Shown here: piece after piece, positions 45,304-53,419 of the stretch
Layout: the number at the start of each line of letters is the position of its first letter
Position numbering within the stretch: position 1 is the first letter of the stretch
Source: an uncultured Clostridia bacterium
GTDB lineage: Bacteria; Bacillota; Clostridia; TANB77; CAG-508
Direction of reading: 5' to 3'
Assembly: GCA_948852945.1 (NCBI GenBank)
Contig: CAQPBJ010000009.1
Coordinates: 1 to 64,000 of the forward strand
DNA length: 64,000 nucleotides
Position numbers and translations under genes: made by a program
Notes under the pieces: model-generated
Databases searched by the model: none
What the model saw: the letters and a program-made list of their open reading frames with translations, nothing else
Told to the model about the DNA's origin: nothing

Positions 45304-45492
45304 ATGCAAAAATTAATTGATACAAATAAAAAGATATTAGATACTAATTCAATTATTGACGAAGTTGTTAATTCTAGTTCTAATGATTGGAATGAGTTAT
45401 GTGAAAGATGTTCTTCTCTAGTATCAGAAGCAAATTTGACATCTGAAGATATTGATAATATTGTTGCAGAAGCAAAAAGGGAACTTGATTGA
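45304..45492 (+). CDS. Putative antitoxin of a PIN-domain toxin-antitoxin pair
   Basis: Protein of 62 residues, acidic and helical (MQKLIDTNKKILDTNSIIDE ... LTSEDIDNIVAEAKRELD). It starts with ATG after AGGAGGAGG; the longer frame from 45259 lacks a ribosome site. Its stop codon overlaps the start codon of the PIN gene, the usual coupled arrangement. No clear DNA-binding fold can be recognised, so the antitoxin call rests on position, size and charge. Confidence 0.6.
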   Translation: MQKLIDTNKKILDTNSIIDEVVNSSSNDWNELCERCSSLVSEANLTSEDIDNIVAEAKRELD

Positions 45493-45953
45493 TTAGAGTA
45501 GTTGTTGATACAAATGTATTTATAAATGGAATATTTAAAAATGATGAATTTTGTAAAACAATATTTAAATTGAAAAGTTTAAATAAAATAACTTTTGTAA
45601 TGAATAAAGAAATGCAAAATGAATTGTTATTTACTTTCGCTAAAATATTATTAGTGGCTAATGAAAAAACAAATACTGATAATTTAAATTTAATTTCTTT
45701 AATGGCAACTTTATCAAAATGTTTATGGCAAGTCGAAGAAATTGATCATATTATAAATACTAATTATTGTACAGATGATACATCTGATAATAAATTTATA
45801 GATTGTTGCATAGATGGTGATGTAAAATATTTAATAACTCAAGATCAACATATTAATAGTGCATCTTCACAGTTAAAAAAAGATGGTTATGATATAGAAA
45901 TCTTTAGTCCTATGCAATTTTATACTTCATATAAAGGTCATAAACTTATTTAA
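45489..45953 (+). CDS. PIN-domain RNase, probable toxin
   Basis: Protein of 154 residues beginning with TTG (overlapping the antitoxin stop) and VVVDTNVFINGIF, the PIN fold's first Asp, and later DNKFIDCCIDGDVKYLITQD, giving the other acidic metal ligands. It matches the group described as PIN family toxin component (COG1569-type). It would cleave RNA unless held by the preceding protein. A terminator follows at 46001. Confidence 0.8.
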   Translation: MIRVVVDTNVFINGIFKNDEFCKTIFKLKSLNKITFVMNKEMQNELLFTFAKILLVANEKTNTDNLNLISLMATLSKCLWQVEEIDHIINTNYCTDDTSDNKFIDCCIDGDVKYLITQDQHINSASSQLKKDGYDIEIFSPMQFYTSYKGHKLI

Positions 45954-46000
45954 TAATTTTACCTTATACTTTATTGTATAACGGTCATAAAAAGATTTTT

Positions 46001-46026
46001 GAGAGTTCTTTGCAACTCTCCTTTTT
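46001..46026 (+). terminator. Terminator of the toxin-antitoxin operon
   Basis: GAGAGTT / AACTCTC hairpin with a six-base loop followed by CTTTTTATTTT. Confidence 0.8.
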
Positions 46027-46060
46027 ATTTTGAATACAAAATGCCTACATTTTGCGGCAC

Positions 46061-46089
46061 TTGTTTTTATATTTTTTATGTGTTATTAT
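46061..46089 (+). promoter_or_regulatory. Promoter of the small plus-strand membrane protein
   Basis: TTGTTT (46061-46066), 17 bases, TATTAT (46084-46089). A hairpin CAAAATG / CATTTTG lies just upstream. Confidence 0.55.
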
Positions 46090-46100
46090 TTAAATATGGA

Positions 46101-46130
46101 AGATTCCGTGCAAAAACGGGGTCTTTTTTT
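46101..46130 (+). terminator. Leader hairpin with T-run before the small membrane protein (attenuator)
   Basis: AGATTCCGT / ACGGGGTCT (nine pairs, two G-U) with a six-base loop, then seven T. It starts about ten bases after the expected transcription start and lies before the ribosome site of the 62-residue gene, so most transcripts should stop here. Confidence 0.65.
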
Positions 46131-46157
46131 ATTTTTGAAATGAAAGGAGGAATAGCA

Positions 46158-46343
46158 ATGATATCATTCAATTTGTTTAATGTTGATTTATTTAATTTTC
46201 TTCAATTTATTTTTAAATCTTTTAAAAAAGTACTTGCTAAATACGACATAACTGTTAAAGACCTTATTCTTACTGAGTGCAAGTTAATTCATGTTTCATT
46301 AATAATTTCTATGTTCTTACTTCTTTTAGAACATTATATATAA
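46158..46343 (+). CDS. Small membrane protein of 62 residues, function unknown
   Basis: ATG seven bases after AAAGGAGG. The product has an amphipathic hydrophobic start (MISFNLFNVDLFNFLQFIF), a short basic segment (KSFKKVLAKYD) and a C-terminal membrane helix (VSLIISMFLLLLEHYI). It converges with the prophage endolysin gene and shares the terminator between them. The short leader RNA with a strong attenuator and the tiny hydrophobic product recall type I toxins or lysis/immunity peptides, but no family is recognised. It may mark the left end of the prophage. Confidence 0.5.
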   Translation: MISFNLFNVDLFNFLQFIFKSFKKVLAKYDITVKDLILTECKLIHVSLIISMFLLLLEHYI

Positions 46344-46361
46344 TAGTCTAATAGCTTTTTA

Positions 46362-46385
46362 AAGAAGAGAGATAACTCTCTTCTT
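46362..46385. terminator. Bidirectional terminator at the prophage left end
   Basis: AAGAAGAGAG / CTCTCTTCTT with a four-base loop and U-rich tails on both strands. It ends the phage late operon (minus) and the small plus-strand gene. Confidence 0.85.
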
Positions 46386-46388
46386 TTC

Positions 46389-47261
46389 TTATATTTTTAA
46401 AACTTGTCCTGGATAAATTTTGTTTGAATCATATATTCCATTTTTTTGAGCTATTGCTTGATATGTTGTTCCGTATTTTTGTGCTATCCCTGATAATGTA
46501 TCTCCTGGTTTAACAGTATATGTAATATTATTTGTATTAACTCTTTGAGTATAATCTAAGCATATCCAACCTGCACCTGATTTTAATTTTCCCCAATTAC
46601 CTTTAGTTTCAATTATTGTATATGTTCCTTTATCTGTGATACATCCTACAATTGCTGTTCCTGTTCCTACACCTTGTCTTATGTTTAAGGCAGTTGCTGT
46701 AACTTTTACAAGATATGACTTATCATTGTTAGTTGTAGTTACTACTTTCTCATCTAGTCTTGTATTAACTTCTTGAACTAATTGAGTAAATTTACTTTGT
46801 AAATAATCGCCTGGGCAATTAGTATTTGCAAACATATTGTGTCTTGTTAATGATCCATTTTTAGTACCATCATACGTAAGTCTGAAACCATGTCTTTTAC
46901 AAATATCTACACACAAATTCACTAATGATTTCCAAGCTGCAGCAGATACAGGCCAGTTTCCACCTGTAGCACTATTTGAAACTTCGATAGTAATTGCTTG
47001 ACAGTCATTTTCAGCATTACTTGATGTCCATGCTCTGTTTTCTTCCTCTACATAACAAGCTATTTTCCCATCATTTCCTATTCCATAATTAGCACTTGCT
47101 TGTCTACCTGGTTCTTGAAATATTTTACCACATTGTTCTGCTGATAAAACACCTGCCATATGATGTACAGTTATTTTACAAATCTTATAACCTCTACGTC
47201 CTTGAGTGTAGTTTGATGCACTTGCAGGAACTGTTACTTGTGTTAAACCTGATTTACTCAT
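46389..47261 (-). CDS. Endolysin: N-acetylmuramoyl-L-alanine amidase with SH3 and LysM
   Basis: Protein of 290 residues in three domains. Amidase_2 (about 20-165) with ITVHHMAG (zinc His), TRHNMF (zinc His) and CPGDYL (zinc Cys). Bacterial SH3 domain (about 178-238, with ALNIRQGVGTG and GWICLDY). LysM (about 245-290, YTVKPGDTLSGIAQKYGTT). It cuts the stem peptide from muramic acid at the end of infection, with the last two domains holding it to the wall. No signal peptide, so it depends on the holin encoded just upstream. AAGGAGG precedes the ATG. Confidence 0.93.
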   Translation of the reverse strand: MSKSGLTQVTVPASASNYTQGRRGYKICKITVHHMAGVLSAEQCGKIFQEPGRQASANYGIGNDGKIACYVEEENRAWTSSNAENDCQAITIEVSNSATGGNWPVSAAAWKSLVNLCVDICKRHGFRLTYDGTKNGSLTRHNMFANTNCPGDYLQSKFTQLVQEVNTRLDEKVVTTTNNDKSYLVKVTATALNIRQGVGTGTAIVGCITDKGTYTIIETKGNWGKLKSGAGWICLDYTQRVNTNNITYTVKPGDTLSGIAQKYGTTYQAIAQKNGIYDSNKIYPGQVLKI

Positions 47262-47262
47262 A

Positions 47263-47610
47263 CTATTTTTCCTCCTTATTATTTACTTTCTTCTTCCAAT
47301 TATCTGGCATTGGAAAACCTAACTTATCGCAATTTTCTACTAATGACATAATTTCCATGTATGAAACGTAAATAACCATAAAATACATTACTGCACTAAT
47401 TCCAAATGCATAATTAAAAAGTGTACCTAAAACTATGTAACAAAGTTCAGCACACTTCTTTCCTAAACCGTCTCTCATTCTTGAGCTTGATACTTTATTG
47501 TTTTTCCATGCATTATAATATCCTGTAACGACGTCTAACGCCATTAAAATAAGCGGTAGTATAAATACCCACCACTTGCTTGTAAAATGTAAATTCATTA
47601 ATTCTTCCAT
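47263..47610 (-). CDS. Phage holin (holin_4/toxin-secretion type)
   Basis: Protein of 115 residues with two to three membrane helices: WWVFILPLILMALDVVTGYY (about 12-31), CAELCYIVLGTLFNYAFG (about 51-68) and AVMYFMVIYVSYMEIMSLV, and a basic C-terminal tail. The ALDVVTGYYNAW motif followed by SSSRMRDGLGKK is typical of this holin family. It makes the membrane hole that releases the endolysin, whose gene is adjacent. I use the ATG at 47610 after GGAGGAAAA. Confidence 0.9.
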   Translation of the reverse strand: MEELMNLHFTSKWWVFILPLILMALDVVTGYYNAWKNNKVSSSRMRDGLGKKCAELCYIVLGTLFNYAFGISAVMYFMVIYVSYMEIMSLVENCDKLGFPMPDNWKKKVNNKEEK

Positions 47611-47611
47611 A

Positions 47612-47806
47612 TTAATTTTCCTCCACTTCATCTATTTCGATATAATTATCTTCACTGTCGAATTTTCCAAGATAAATTTCTTTTGATTTCACAACTGGCA
47701 CTTCTTCCCCAGTTTCTTCATCAATTTTTGTTTCTTTTGATATAATAATTTTTCCAGCTGATGCTGTTAATTTTCTTAAAGTTACTTGTTCTTCTTTTAA
47801 TTCCAT
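47612..47806 (-). CDS. Small phage protein of unknown function (64 residues)
   Basis: Acidic, soluble protein (ends EIYLGKFDSEDNYIEIDEVEEN) with a central basic strand region. Real gene by its AAAGGAG site and tight position between the fibre and holin genes. I do not recognise the family. Confidence 0.75.
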   Translation of the reverse strand: MELKEEQVTLRKLTASAGKIIISKETKIDEETGEEVPVVKSKEIYLGKFDSEDNYIEIDEVEEN

Positions 47807-47819
47807 AATATTCTCCTTT

Positions 47820-48608
47820 CTATGAAATTGTATAACCTTTATTTGTTCCTACAGCTATTTCTTCTGCTGTTAATTTAGCTAAGTTGGTTGACCCTAAATT
47901 TATTGTTCTAGTTGTTTCTGAAGCTATAGCATTTTCAAGCAAATATACTAAGCATTCTTTTTTTAGGTTTAATGAATCACTTAATTTTAACTCTGAAGAA
48001 TTTAAGTTTTTAATATAAACTTGTTCTAATTTAGAACAACTAATAAACATATATTGCAAACTATTATTAACATCTGAAATATCTATTATTCCGTTAATCT
48101 CTACTAAATTTTTAGTGTTCGAAAACATATATGAAACATTTGATACTTTTACAGTATTTGGAAATTTAATACTTCTAAAAAAGCTGTTTCCAAAACAATT
48201 GTTAACCTCTACTGTTTGTGAAAAAGACCAATTGCTAATATCTAAATCGTAATTAACATATTGTTGAGCACCATAGTTCCAACCAGCGAACATATTACTT
48301 ATATTATATATTTTTTTTAAATTATTATTTTTACACCAATTAATAGCAGAATTTTGAACTTTTTGAACTAAATCATTTGCGCTACTAATTTTATTTGCAT
48401 AAATATTTGGATAACAATAAAAAAAGTAAGCTAGATTAAGTTCATTATTTATAGTTCTCAATTTTATTAATTCATCTGTATCACTATTAATTTTTTCTTG
48501 AATTTTTGCAGGATAACTGCTAAAAGCTTCTTCTGCTGTTGCTTCTGCAATAATTCTTAATGCTTCTTTTGTTTCTTTAAGTTTTTGAAGTTTTGTAGCT
48601 ATTGACAT
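47820..48608 (-). CDS. Tail fibre tip protein with BspA-type leucine-rich repeats
   Basis: Protein of 262 residues. N-terminal 80 residues are helical; from about 95 the DUF285/BspA-like repeat appears: ISNMFAGWN, ISNWSFSQTVEVNNCF, VSNVSYMFSNTKNLVEINGI, LQYMFISCSKLEQVYIKN. Such repeats form a curved solenoid that binds surface ligands and is common in gut-bacterial adhesins; in a phage it is probably a receptor-binding tip. Its start overlaps the stop of the collagen-like gene (TAATG), so the two fibre parts are made together. Confidence 0.78.
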   Translation of the reverse strand: MSIATKLQKLKETKEALRIIAEATAEEAFSSYPAKIQEKINSDTDELIKLRTINNELNLAYFFYCYPNIYANKISSANDLVQKVQNSAINWCKNNNLKKIYNISNMFAGWNYGAQQYVNYDLDISNWSFSQTVEVNNCFGNSFFRSIKFPNTVKVSNVSYMFSNTKNLVEINGIIDISDVNNSLQYMFISCSKLEQVYIKNLNSSELKLSDSLNLKKECLVYLLENAIASETTRTINLGSTNLAKLTAEEIAVGTNKGYTIS

Positions 48609-49186
48609 TAGACCACCTCCCCGTTTATTTCATCGAGAATTAATCCAATATCTTCATTCACTTTACTTACTACTTCATTTACCATCTCTGTCTTTTCTTC
48701 TTCTGTAAAGTAATCTATACCCTTTTCTGGAGTATGTCCGTCTTGTCCATTAGTCCCATCTTTTCCATTAACTCCTGGTTCACCTTTTTCTCCCTCTTGT
48801 CCTGGTTCTCCTTGAGGTCCTTGTGGCCCATCTTGTCCATCCCTACCTTTTAAACTTTCAAGATATTCTTCTACTGTACCAACAAATCCTTTTTCAAGAG
48901 CTATTTCATAAGATGACTTTCCATTAGGACCTGGAATCAAATTAATATTTTTTACTTCATTTGATATTTTATTGATTTCTTTTTTCATTTCTTCATGTTC
49001 TTTAACTCTTGTGTTTTCAGCTGCTATCCTGCTATTTTCATTGCTTTTTCTTGTATTTTCTGCAGCAATTCTTTTTTCTTCATTCTCATTACGTTCTTTT
49101 TCATTTAACTGTTTTTGAACTTCTGCTGATTCGTCATAATCAGGTATATTTATGACTATGTTCTCGCCCTCTGCTTTAAAACTCAT
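48608..49186 (-). CDS. Collagen-like phage tail fibre protein
   Basis: Protein of 192 residues. Residues about 20-85 form a coiled coil with an ENTR/ENSRIAAENT repeat, followed by a short globular link (SSYEIALEKGFVGTVEEYL) and a collagen-like stretch of about 13 Gly-X-Y triplets (GRDGQDGPQGPQGEPG ... GQDGHTPEKG). The C-terminal part is helical (TEEEKTEMVNEVVSKVNED). Trimeric coiled coil plus collagen rod is a typical fibre shaft. Neighbours are the repeat tip (downstream, coupled) and a small upstream fibre gene. Confidence 0.85.
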   Translation of the reverse strand: MSFKAEGENIVINIPDYDESAEVQKQLNEKERNENEEKRIAAENTRKSNENSRIAAENTRVKEHEEMKKEINKISNEVKNINLIPGPNGKSSYEIALEKGFVGTVEEYLESLKGRDGQDGPQGPQGEPGQEGEKGEPGVNGKDGTNGQDGHTPEKGIDYFTEEEKTEMVNEVVSKVNEDIGLILDEINGEVV

Positions 49187-49513
49187 CTACACACCTCTTT
49201 TCACTTTTATTTTTCCTAAAGGAAGAATAGTATCAACTCTTTCCTCATCTCTGTATAGTTTGAATCCATAATAGTATGTTTTATCAGATTCTTCTGCAGA
49301 TAATATTTTCGTTACATTTTTATTTATGTCAATAATAAATTTATTCTTTTCTATACCGCTTCTCGAACTATACAAAACCGAATCTTCATCTAATGTTTCT
49401 TTGATTCTAAATTCAATCACATCTGTCGTTCTTATATCTCCAGTAACTTCAACTTCAAGTGTTCCAGTGTCTCCTTCATATAATGTAATTGTTCCATTTT
49501 TGCAATAAATCAT
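49187..49513 (-). CDS. Phage structural protein, fibre/baseplate-associated (BppU-N-like)
   Basis: Protein of 108 residues, mostly beta strands (GTITLYEGDTGTLEVEVTG, VIEFRIKETLDEDSVLY). The pattern of a short beta-sandwich at the base of fibre genes recalls the N-terminal domain of BppU-type baseplate proteins; the match is by overall shape only. Starts after AAAGGAG and stops one base before the collagen-like gene. Confidence 0.55.
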   Translation of the reverse strand: MIYCKNGTITLYEGDTGTLEVEVTGDIRTTDVIEFRIKETLDEDSVLYSSRSGIEKNKFIIDINKNVTKILSAEESDKTYYYGFKLYRDEERVDTILPLGKIKVKRGV

Positions 49514-49535
49514 ATCTACTCCTTTCTATATTTAT

Positions 49536-50093
49536 TCAAGCTACTTTTTGCCAAATATAACATGTAAAGTATGGTTGTCTAATGTCAAAAGCTTCCCCAT
49601 CTCCTGTAGATGACATAGCTATATAATTCAACCAACCTTTGGTAGGATATCCTTGTATATGTGTTCCATAGCTTAATTGATATTTTGCATTATTTCCATT
49701 TAGTGGGACAGCTCCTTGTTCATTTGGATTTACAGCTGCTATATTATGAGCATGTGCTGGAATGTTTTTAATATCTAAAGTTGCTTCTTTTTTTCCTCCA
49801 ATTTTTTCTGCTGCATTATAATCATCATCTTCTGGATTTACACCAACTAGAGTTCTCCCCTTTGAAACTAGTATCCATTTGCCTCCAAATCTTCTTTCTG
49901 GATTAGTTTTATCTACACTTAAAAAAATGTCCCCAACCTTATAAGCTGTTTTGTTTATATTTTCTACTATGTAATCTAAGTAATTCATTATCAATTCAAT
50001 TTCTACGTTAGTTTGTTGTCTTAATACTTCTAATGATATGTTTACATTTCTGTCTTTTCTATTAGTTATATTTCTTTTTATTTTTTCAAGCAT
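49536..50093 (-). CDS. Phage tail collar / receptor-binding domain protein
   Basis: Protein of 185 residues. N-terminal helical part, then the tail-collar-like unit: VGDIFLSVDKTNPERRFGGKW, SKGRTLVGVNPEDD, NIPAHAHNIA (His pair), and a terminal RQPYFTCYIWQKVA. The 'GGKW ... GRTLVG ... PAHAHN ... PYxxxYxWxR' order is characteristic of phage collar and short fibre proteins. I chose the ATG at 50093 behind GGAGGAAAA. It follows directly after a terminator hairpin that overlaps the previous gene. Confidence 0.88.
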   Translation of the reverse strand: MLEKIKRNITNRKDRNVNISLEVLRQQTNVEIELIMNYLDYIVENINKTAYKVGDIFLSVDKTNPERRFGGKWILVSKGRTLVGVNPEDDDYNAAEKIGGKKEATLDIKNIPAHAHNIAAVNPNEQGAVPLNGNNAKYQLSYGTHIQGYPTKGWLNYIAMSSTGDGEAFDIRQPYFTCYIWQKVA

Positions 50094-50106
50094 CTTTTCC
50101 TCCATA

Positions 50107-50133
50107 TAAAAAGAGAGTTACCATGTAACTCTC
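50107..50133 (-). terminator. Intrinsic terminator inside the phage late operon
   Basis: GAGAGTTAC / GTAACTCTC with a three-base loop and UUUUUAUA on the minus strand. The stop codon of the polyvalent ORF lies within the stem. It would lower expression of the fibre and lysis genes unless antitermination acts. Confidence 0.8.
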
Positions 50134-53100
50134 CCATCTTTATATACTGTAAAACCCTTCATCTTACTGTAAAGCTCTAGTTTATTCTTTTTACTTAATG
50201 ATAAAGTATTAATGTATTGTGCTAATTCAGTTCTTTCTGTATTAGTTAATTTATATTTAGAACCTATTAGTATTAATCTGTTTTCATAAGAAGTATTCAT
50301 ACTATTTATATAATTATAAACTTTTTGTTTTGCGCTACCTGATACGGACTTTCCTTTTAAAGTTCCATCATCTTCTTTATCTGCTGCAAAATCCTGTTGT
50401 AAATAATCTAAGTAAACATCTATATCTATATCACCTAATGCATCATATACTAAGTCTTCCTCTGCTTTTAATTTTGTTTCGTATATTAGTTTCTTGTCTT
50501 TCTTTGACATCTTGCTATCAGCTAATATCTTAGCTTTTTCTGCTTTTCCAAAATCTTCACCTTTTTTCTTTGCCGACTCACTTGCTTCACTCATCTTATC
50601 AGAATATCTTATGTATTTTTCTTGATTAATACCTTGTTTTGCCATCCAAATATAATCTTTCTTGCCATCTTTACTTAAGTTATTGAAATATAATAATGTA
50701 TTGTAATCATTTGTCACATTATTCAAATCTTTTAACTGATATTTATAACTATCTGATGAAAAATCATTCTCTAAGATGTATTGCTTTGTATTTTCTGATA
50801 ATTCACTATTTAATAGCCATTCCATTTGTTTTGTTTTCTTAGAACCATCTATTGTATCACCTTTTTCATCTTTATCTGATTCCATGTATCCTGTATTAGC
50901 TCTAAATGAGGTATAACCTATTTTATCATTTATGTTATTAAATGATTTATATAAGTCATTTGCTTCATAGTCTATCTTATGTTTATTAGCATAATCTACT
51001 TTAACTTTTTCTTTTACATAATCATATATTGTATTTATTGCATATTGCTTAGCATAATCTTGCATCATATTATAATCATCAGATTGTACTAACTCATCTA
51101 ACATATCGTATGTTGCTTTTGAATATTGCTTTTTAAATTCTGAATATTCTTCATTACTCATTGTGTATTTTCTTGATTCATTTGTTTTAGAATCTTTAAT
51201 TGTTAATTCTTTATTGATTGTCACAGGAAATAAACTTCTATCTCCTGTATCTGCATATAATTCCTCTATAGCTTTATCGACCTTAGTATTAGATACTGTT
51301 TTTACTGTTGCTGGATTTATAAAGCTATTGAAGCCTCTTACTAATAAATTTTCATCTTGTTTAACTGTGTTTCCCCAAATATCCGATTTAGTAGGTAACA
51401 TTTTCCTAACACCAGGTAATTTATTCATAATTTGATTTTTAGTAGTATCAATAATCTTTTCTCCTCCCTTCTTCGTACTTGTTGTACTTCTTTCATAAGG
51501 ATCAAAAGTTTTTGCTATTTGTCCTCCTAATGTTGGGAAGAATTGATTTACATATGATTGTGATGAATTTACTAGTATACCACTTAATATTTGTGATGAA
51601 TCATTTTGATAACTTGACAATGCACTTGTTAATCCACTTAGCATAGACATCTCTGTCATAGGGTTCATAGATTTTGTTAATGCATCTGATACTTCTATAA
51701 TTGAACTAACTAATGTTTTTTTATCATCGTTACCTTCCTGCTTCTTAGCTTCTTGTAGTTCTGCTATTTCAGCTCCTACAAATAATGGTATTGCTGTAGG
51801 TGCCAACCATTCTAAAGATATATTCTTATCAAATATATTGATTGAAAAAGGTTGTTTTCCTTTTGCTTCATCATATTTTTCTTTATCTTCATCACTTCCG
51901 TTAGCTTTTAATACTCCAGCTTTTGCTAACGCATATCCTACTACTGCTATTCCTGTACCTGTTAATCCTTTAGATATATTATCAATAAACTTAGTACCAG
52001 ATATTTTGCCTTTATATACATTTGTAGTATCAATAGCTATAGATTTTACTAATCCTGCTGGGCTGTATTCAAATGCTGATTTTGCTACATTTATAGGTGT
52101 TTTAACAAATGGTAACATAGTATCTGCTGCAAACTTAGTTAATTTGTTCTTTCTAGAGAATTGATTAATTAATGTTGCTAATTCACTATCTTGATGAAAT
52201 GTTGCTTCTTTTGCCTGTTCTACCGCATAATTTCTAGCTTTTGAAAGTTGCTTATCAGTTATCGTATCAGGATTTAGTTTGTTAGCTGACATATAATCTC
52301 CTAATGATTTTATATATGCTGCTTTTAATCCCCAGCCATCTTCTGCTTCTAATGCAAAATCATTGAAATTCATCAATGCTCCTATTGTATTATTTGCAAA
52401 GTTTGATTTATATGTTTGTCTGCTATTTTCTAATCTCGTTTTAGGTTTCATTTTTCCTTCTGTTAGTCCTAATCTATCGTATACATTTACTATATCATTC
52501 TTAGCAAAATCCTTTATAGCTTTGCCTTCTAAACCTGTAATAGTTTTTGTTCTTTCAAACTCCGAATTAACTTTATTAACTACATACTCTATTGTACCAG
52601 CTACTCTGTTTTTCGCACTTTGTACTTTTCCCATCGCTACGTTACCAAAGATATTTCTTATATGCGTTCTTGGATTTCCCAACATTGAAAAATATCTCCA
52701 TGCATCTACTTGTTCCCAGAATGTTTTAGGTACTTGTTTTCCAAGTTCTTTATATACTTCATCAAGATTTTTATTAAGTTCTGTCTTGTCCTTTGAGTTT
52801 ATTATTTTTTCTTGCATTTCAGAAGTTAAATCAAACAACTTAACTTTGTTTGTTATATCCTTCCCTTGTTTTGTTTCTACTCTTATAGTTCCCTCTTCAC
52901 TTCTGATTATTGTTCCACCTTTTTTCTTAGCAAGTTCATTATTAAATTTATCTACTGATTTACTTAGCCATATTGCTTGTCCTTCTGGCGTTTGGTGATT
53001 TAATAAACTTAATGCTTGTACTGTTTGTCCTGCTTGAGTCCCTGCCATTGCTGTTGTTCTTATTGCTTCTGCTAAGTTTTGGCTATCACCTAGCTTAGAA

Positions 53101-53378
53101 TAATACTGTATTAATCTTTCTCCTACTGCTATATCCGTTGATTTTAATGTTTCTCCTGCTATTACTCTTGCCCCAAGTGATTTAAGTTCTGCATCAGGTC
53201 CACTATTCTTGATTCTTTCGTCTGCTATTTTTAATTGATCCTCATTTGTTTCAGATACATATGTGTCAGTCCCCATTAATTCTTTAGAAATCTTTCTAGC
53301 TTCATCTGTTATCATTTCACTTTCTATAATAGATTTATAATGTTTTCTAACATTTTTATCGCCTATAGGTATTAACAT
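50118..53378 (-). CDS. Phage polyvalent/internal virion protein, C-terminal part (LPD38-like)
   Basis: ORF of 1,086 codons. Recognisable conserved stretches: RKHYKSIIES at the start, AWRYFSMLGNPRTHIRNIFG (about 226-245), and TMLPFVKTPINVAKSAFEYS (about 420-439), typical of large phage polyvalent proteins with an LPD38-type region; two hydrophobic patches (about 470-490, 530-545) fit membrane-interacting ejection proteins. The rest is helical, charged. No ribosome site precedes the ATG at 53378, and the frame is open back to 53450, so it is most likely translated as a -1 frameshift extension of the preceding ORF. Confidence 0.8.
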   Translation of the reverse strand: MLIPIGDKNVRKHYKSIIESEMITDEARKISKELMGTDTYVSETNEDQLKIADERIKNSGPDAELKSLGARVIAGETLKSTDIAVGERLIQYYSKLGDSQNLAEAIRTTAMAGTQAGQTVQALSLLNHQTPEGQAIWLSKSVDKFNNELAKKKGGTIIRSEEGTIRVETKQGKDITNKVKLFDLTSEMQEKIINSKDKTELNKNLDEVYKELGKQVPKTFWEQVDAWRYFSMLGNPRTHIRNIFGNVAMGKVQSAKNRVAGTIEYVVNKVNSEFERTKTITGLEGKAIKDFAKNDIVNVYDRLGLTEGKMKPKTRLENSRQTYKSNFANNTIGALMNFNDFALEAEDGWGLKAAYIKSLGDYMSANKLNPDTITDKQLSKARNYAVEQAKEATFHQDSELATLINQFSRKNKLTKFAADTMLPFVKTPINVAKSAFEYSPAGLVKSIAIDTTNVYKGKISGTKFIDNISKGLTGTGIAVVGYALAKAGVLKANGSDEDKEKYDEAKGKQPFSINIFDKNISLEWLAPTAIPLFVGAEIAELQEAKKQEGNDDKKTLVSSIIEVSDALTKSMNPMTEMSMLSGLTSALSSYQNDSSQILSGILVNSSQSYVNQFFPTLGGQIAKTFDPYERSTTSTKKGGEKIIDTTKNQIMNKLPGVRKMLPTKSDIWGNTVKQDENLLVRGFNSFINPATVKTVSNTKVDKAIEELYADTGDRSLFPVTINKELTIKDSKTNESRKYTMSNEEYSEFKKQYSKATYDMLDELVQSDDYNMMQDYAKQYAINTIYDYVKEKVKVDYANKHKIDYEANDLYKSFNNINDKIGYTSFRANTGYMESDKDEKGDTIDGSKKTKQMEWLLNSELSENTKQYILENDFSSDSYKYQLKDLNNVTNDYNTLLYFNNLSKDGKKDYIWMAKQGINQEKYIRYSDKMSEASESAKKKGEDFGKAEKAKILADSKMSKKDKKLIYETKLKAEEDLVYDALGDIDIDVYLDYLQQDFAADKEDDGTLKGKSVSGSAKQKVYNYINSMNTSYENRLILIGSKYKLTNTERTELAQYINTLSLSKKNKLELYSKMKGFTVYKDGRVTW

Positions 53379-53419
53379 TTTTTCTTGTTTAGTATATATT
53401 TTTGGGTTTATTGGTATAT

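Noticed and set aside
45954..46388. Attachment site (attL) of the prophage
   Set aside because: Without the other end in the window no direct repeat can be tested, so no attachment site is claimed.
51838..52998. Plus-strand frames of 100-211 codons opposite the polyvalent gene
   Set aside because: No ribosome sites or family motifs, and the minus-strand frame has clear conserved phage segments.
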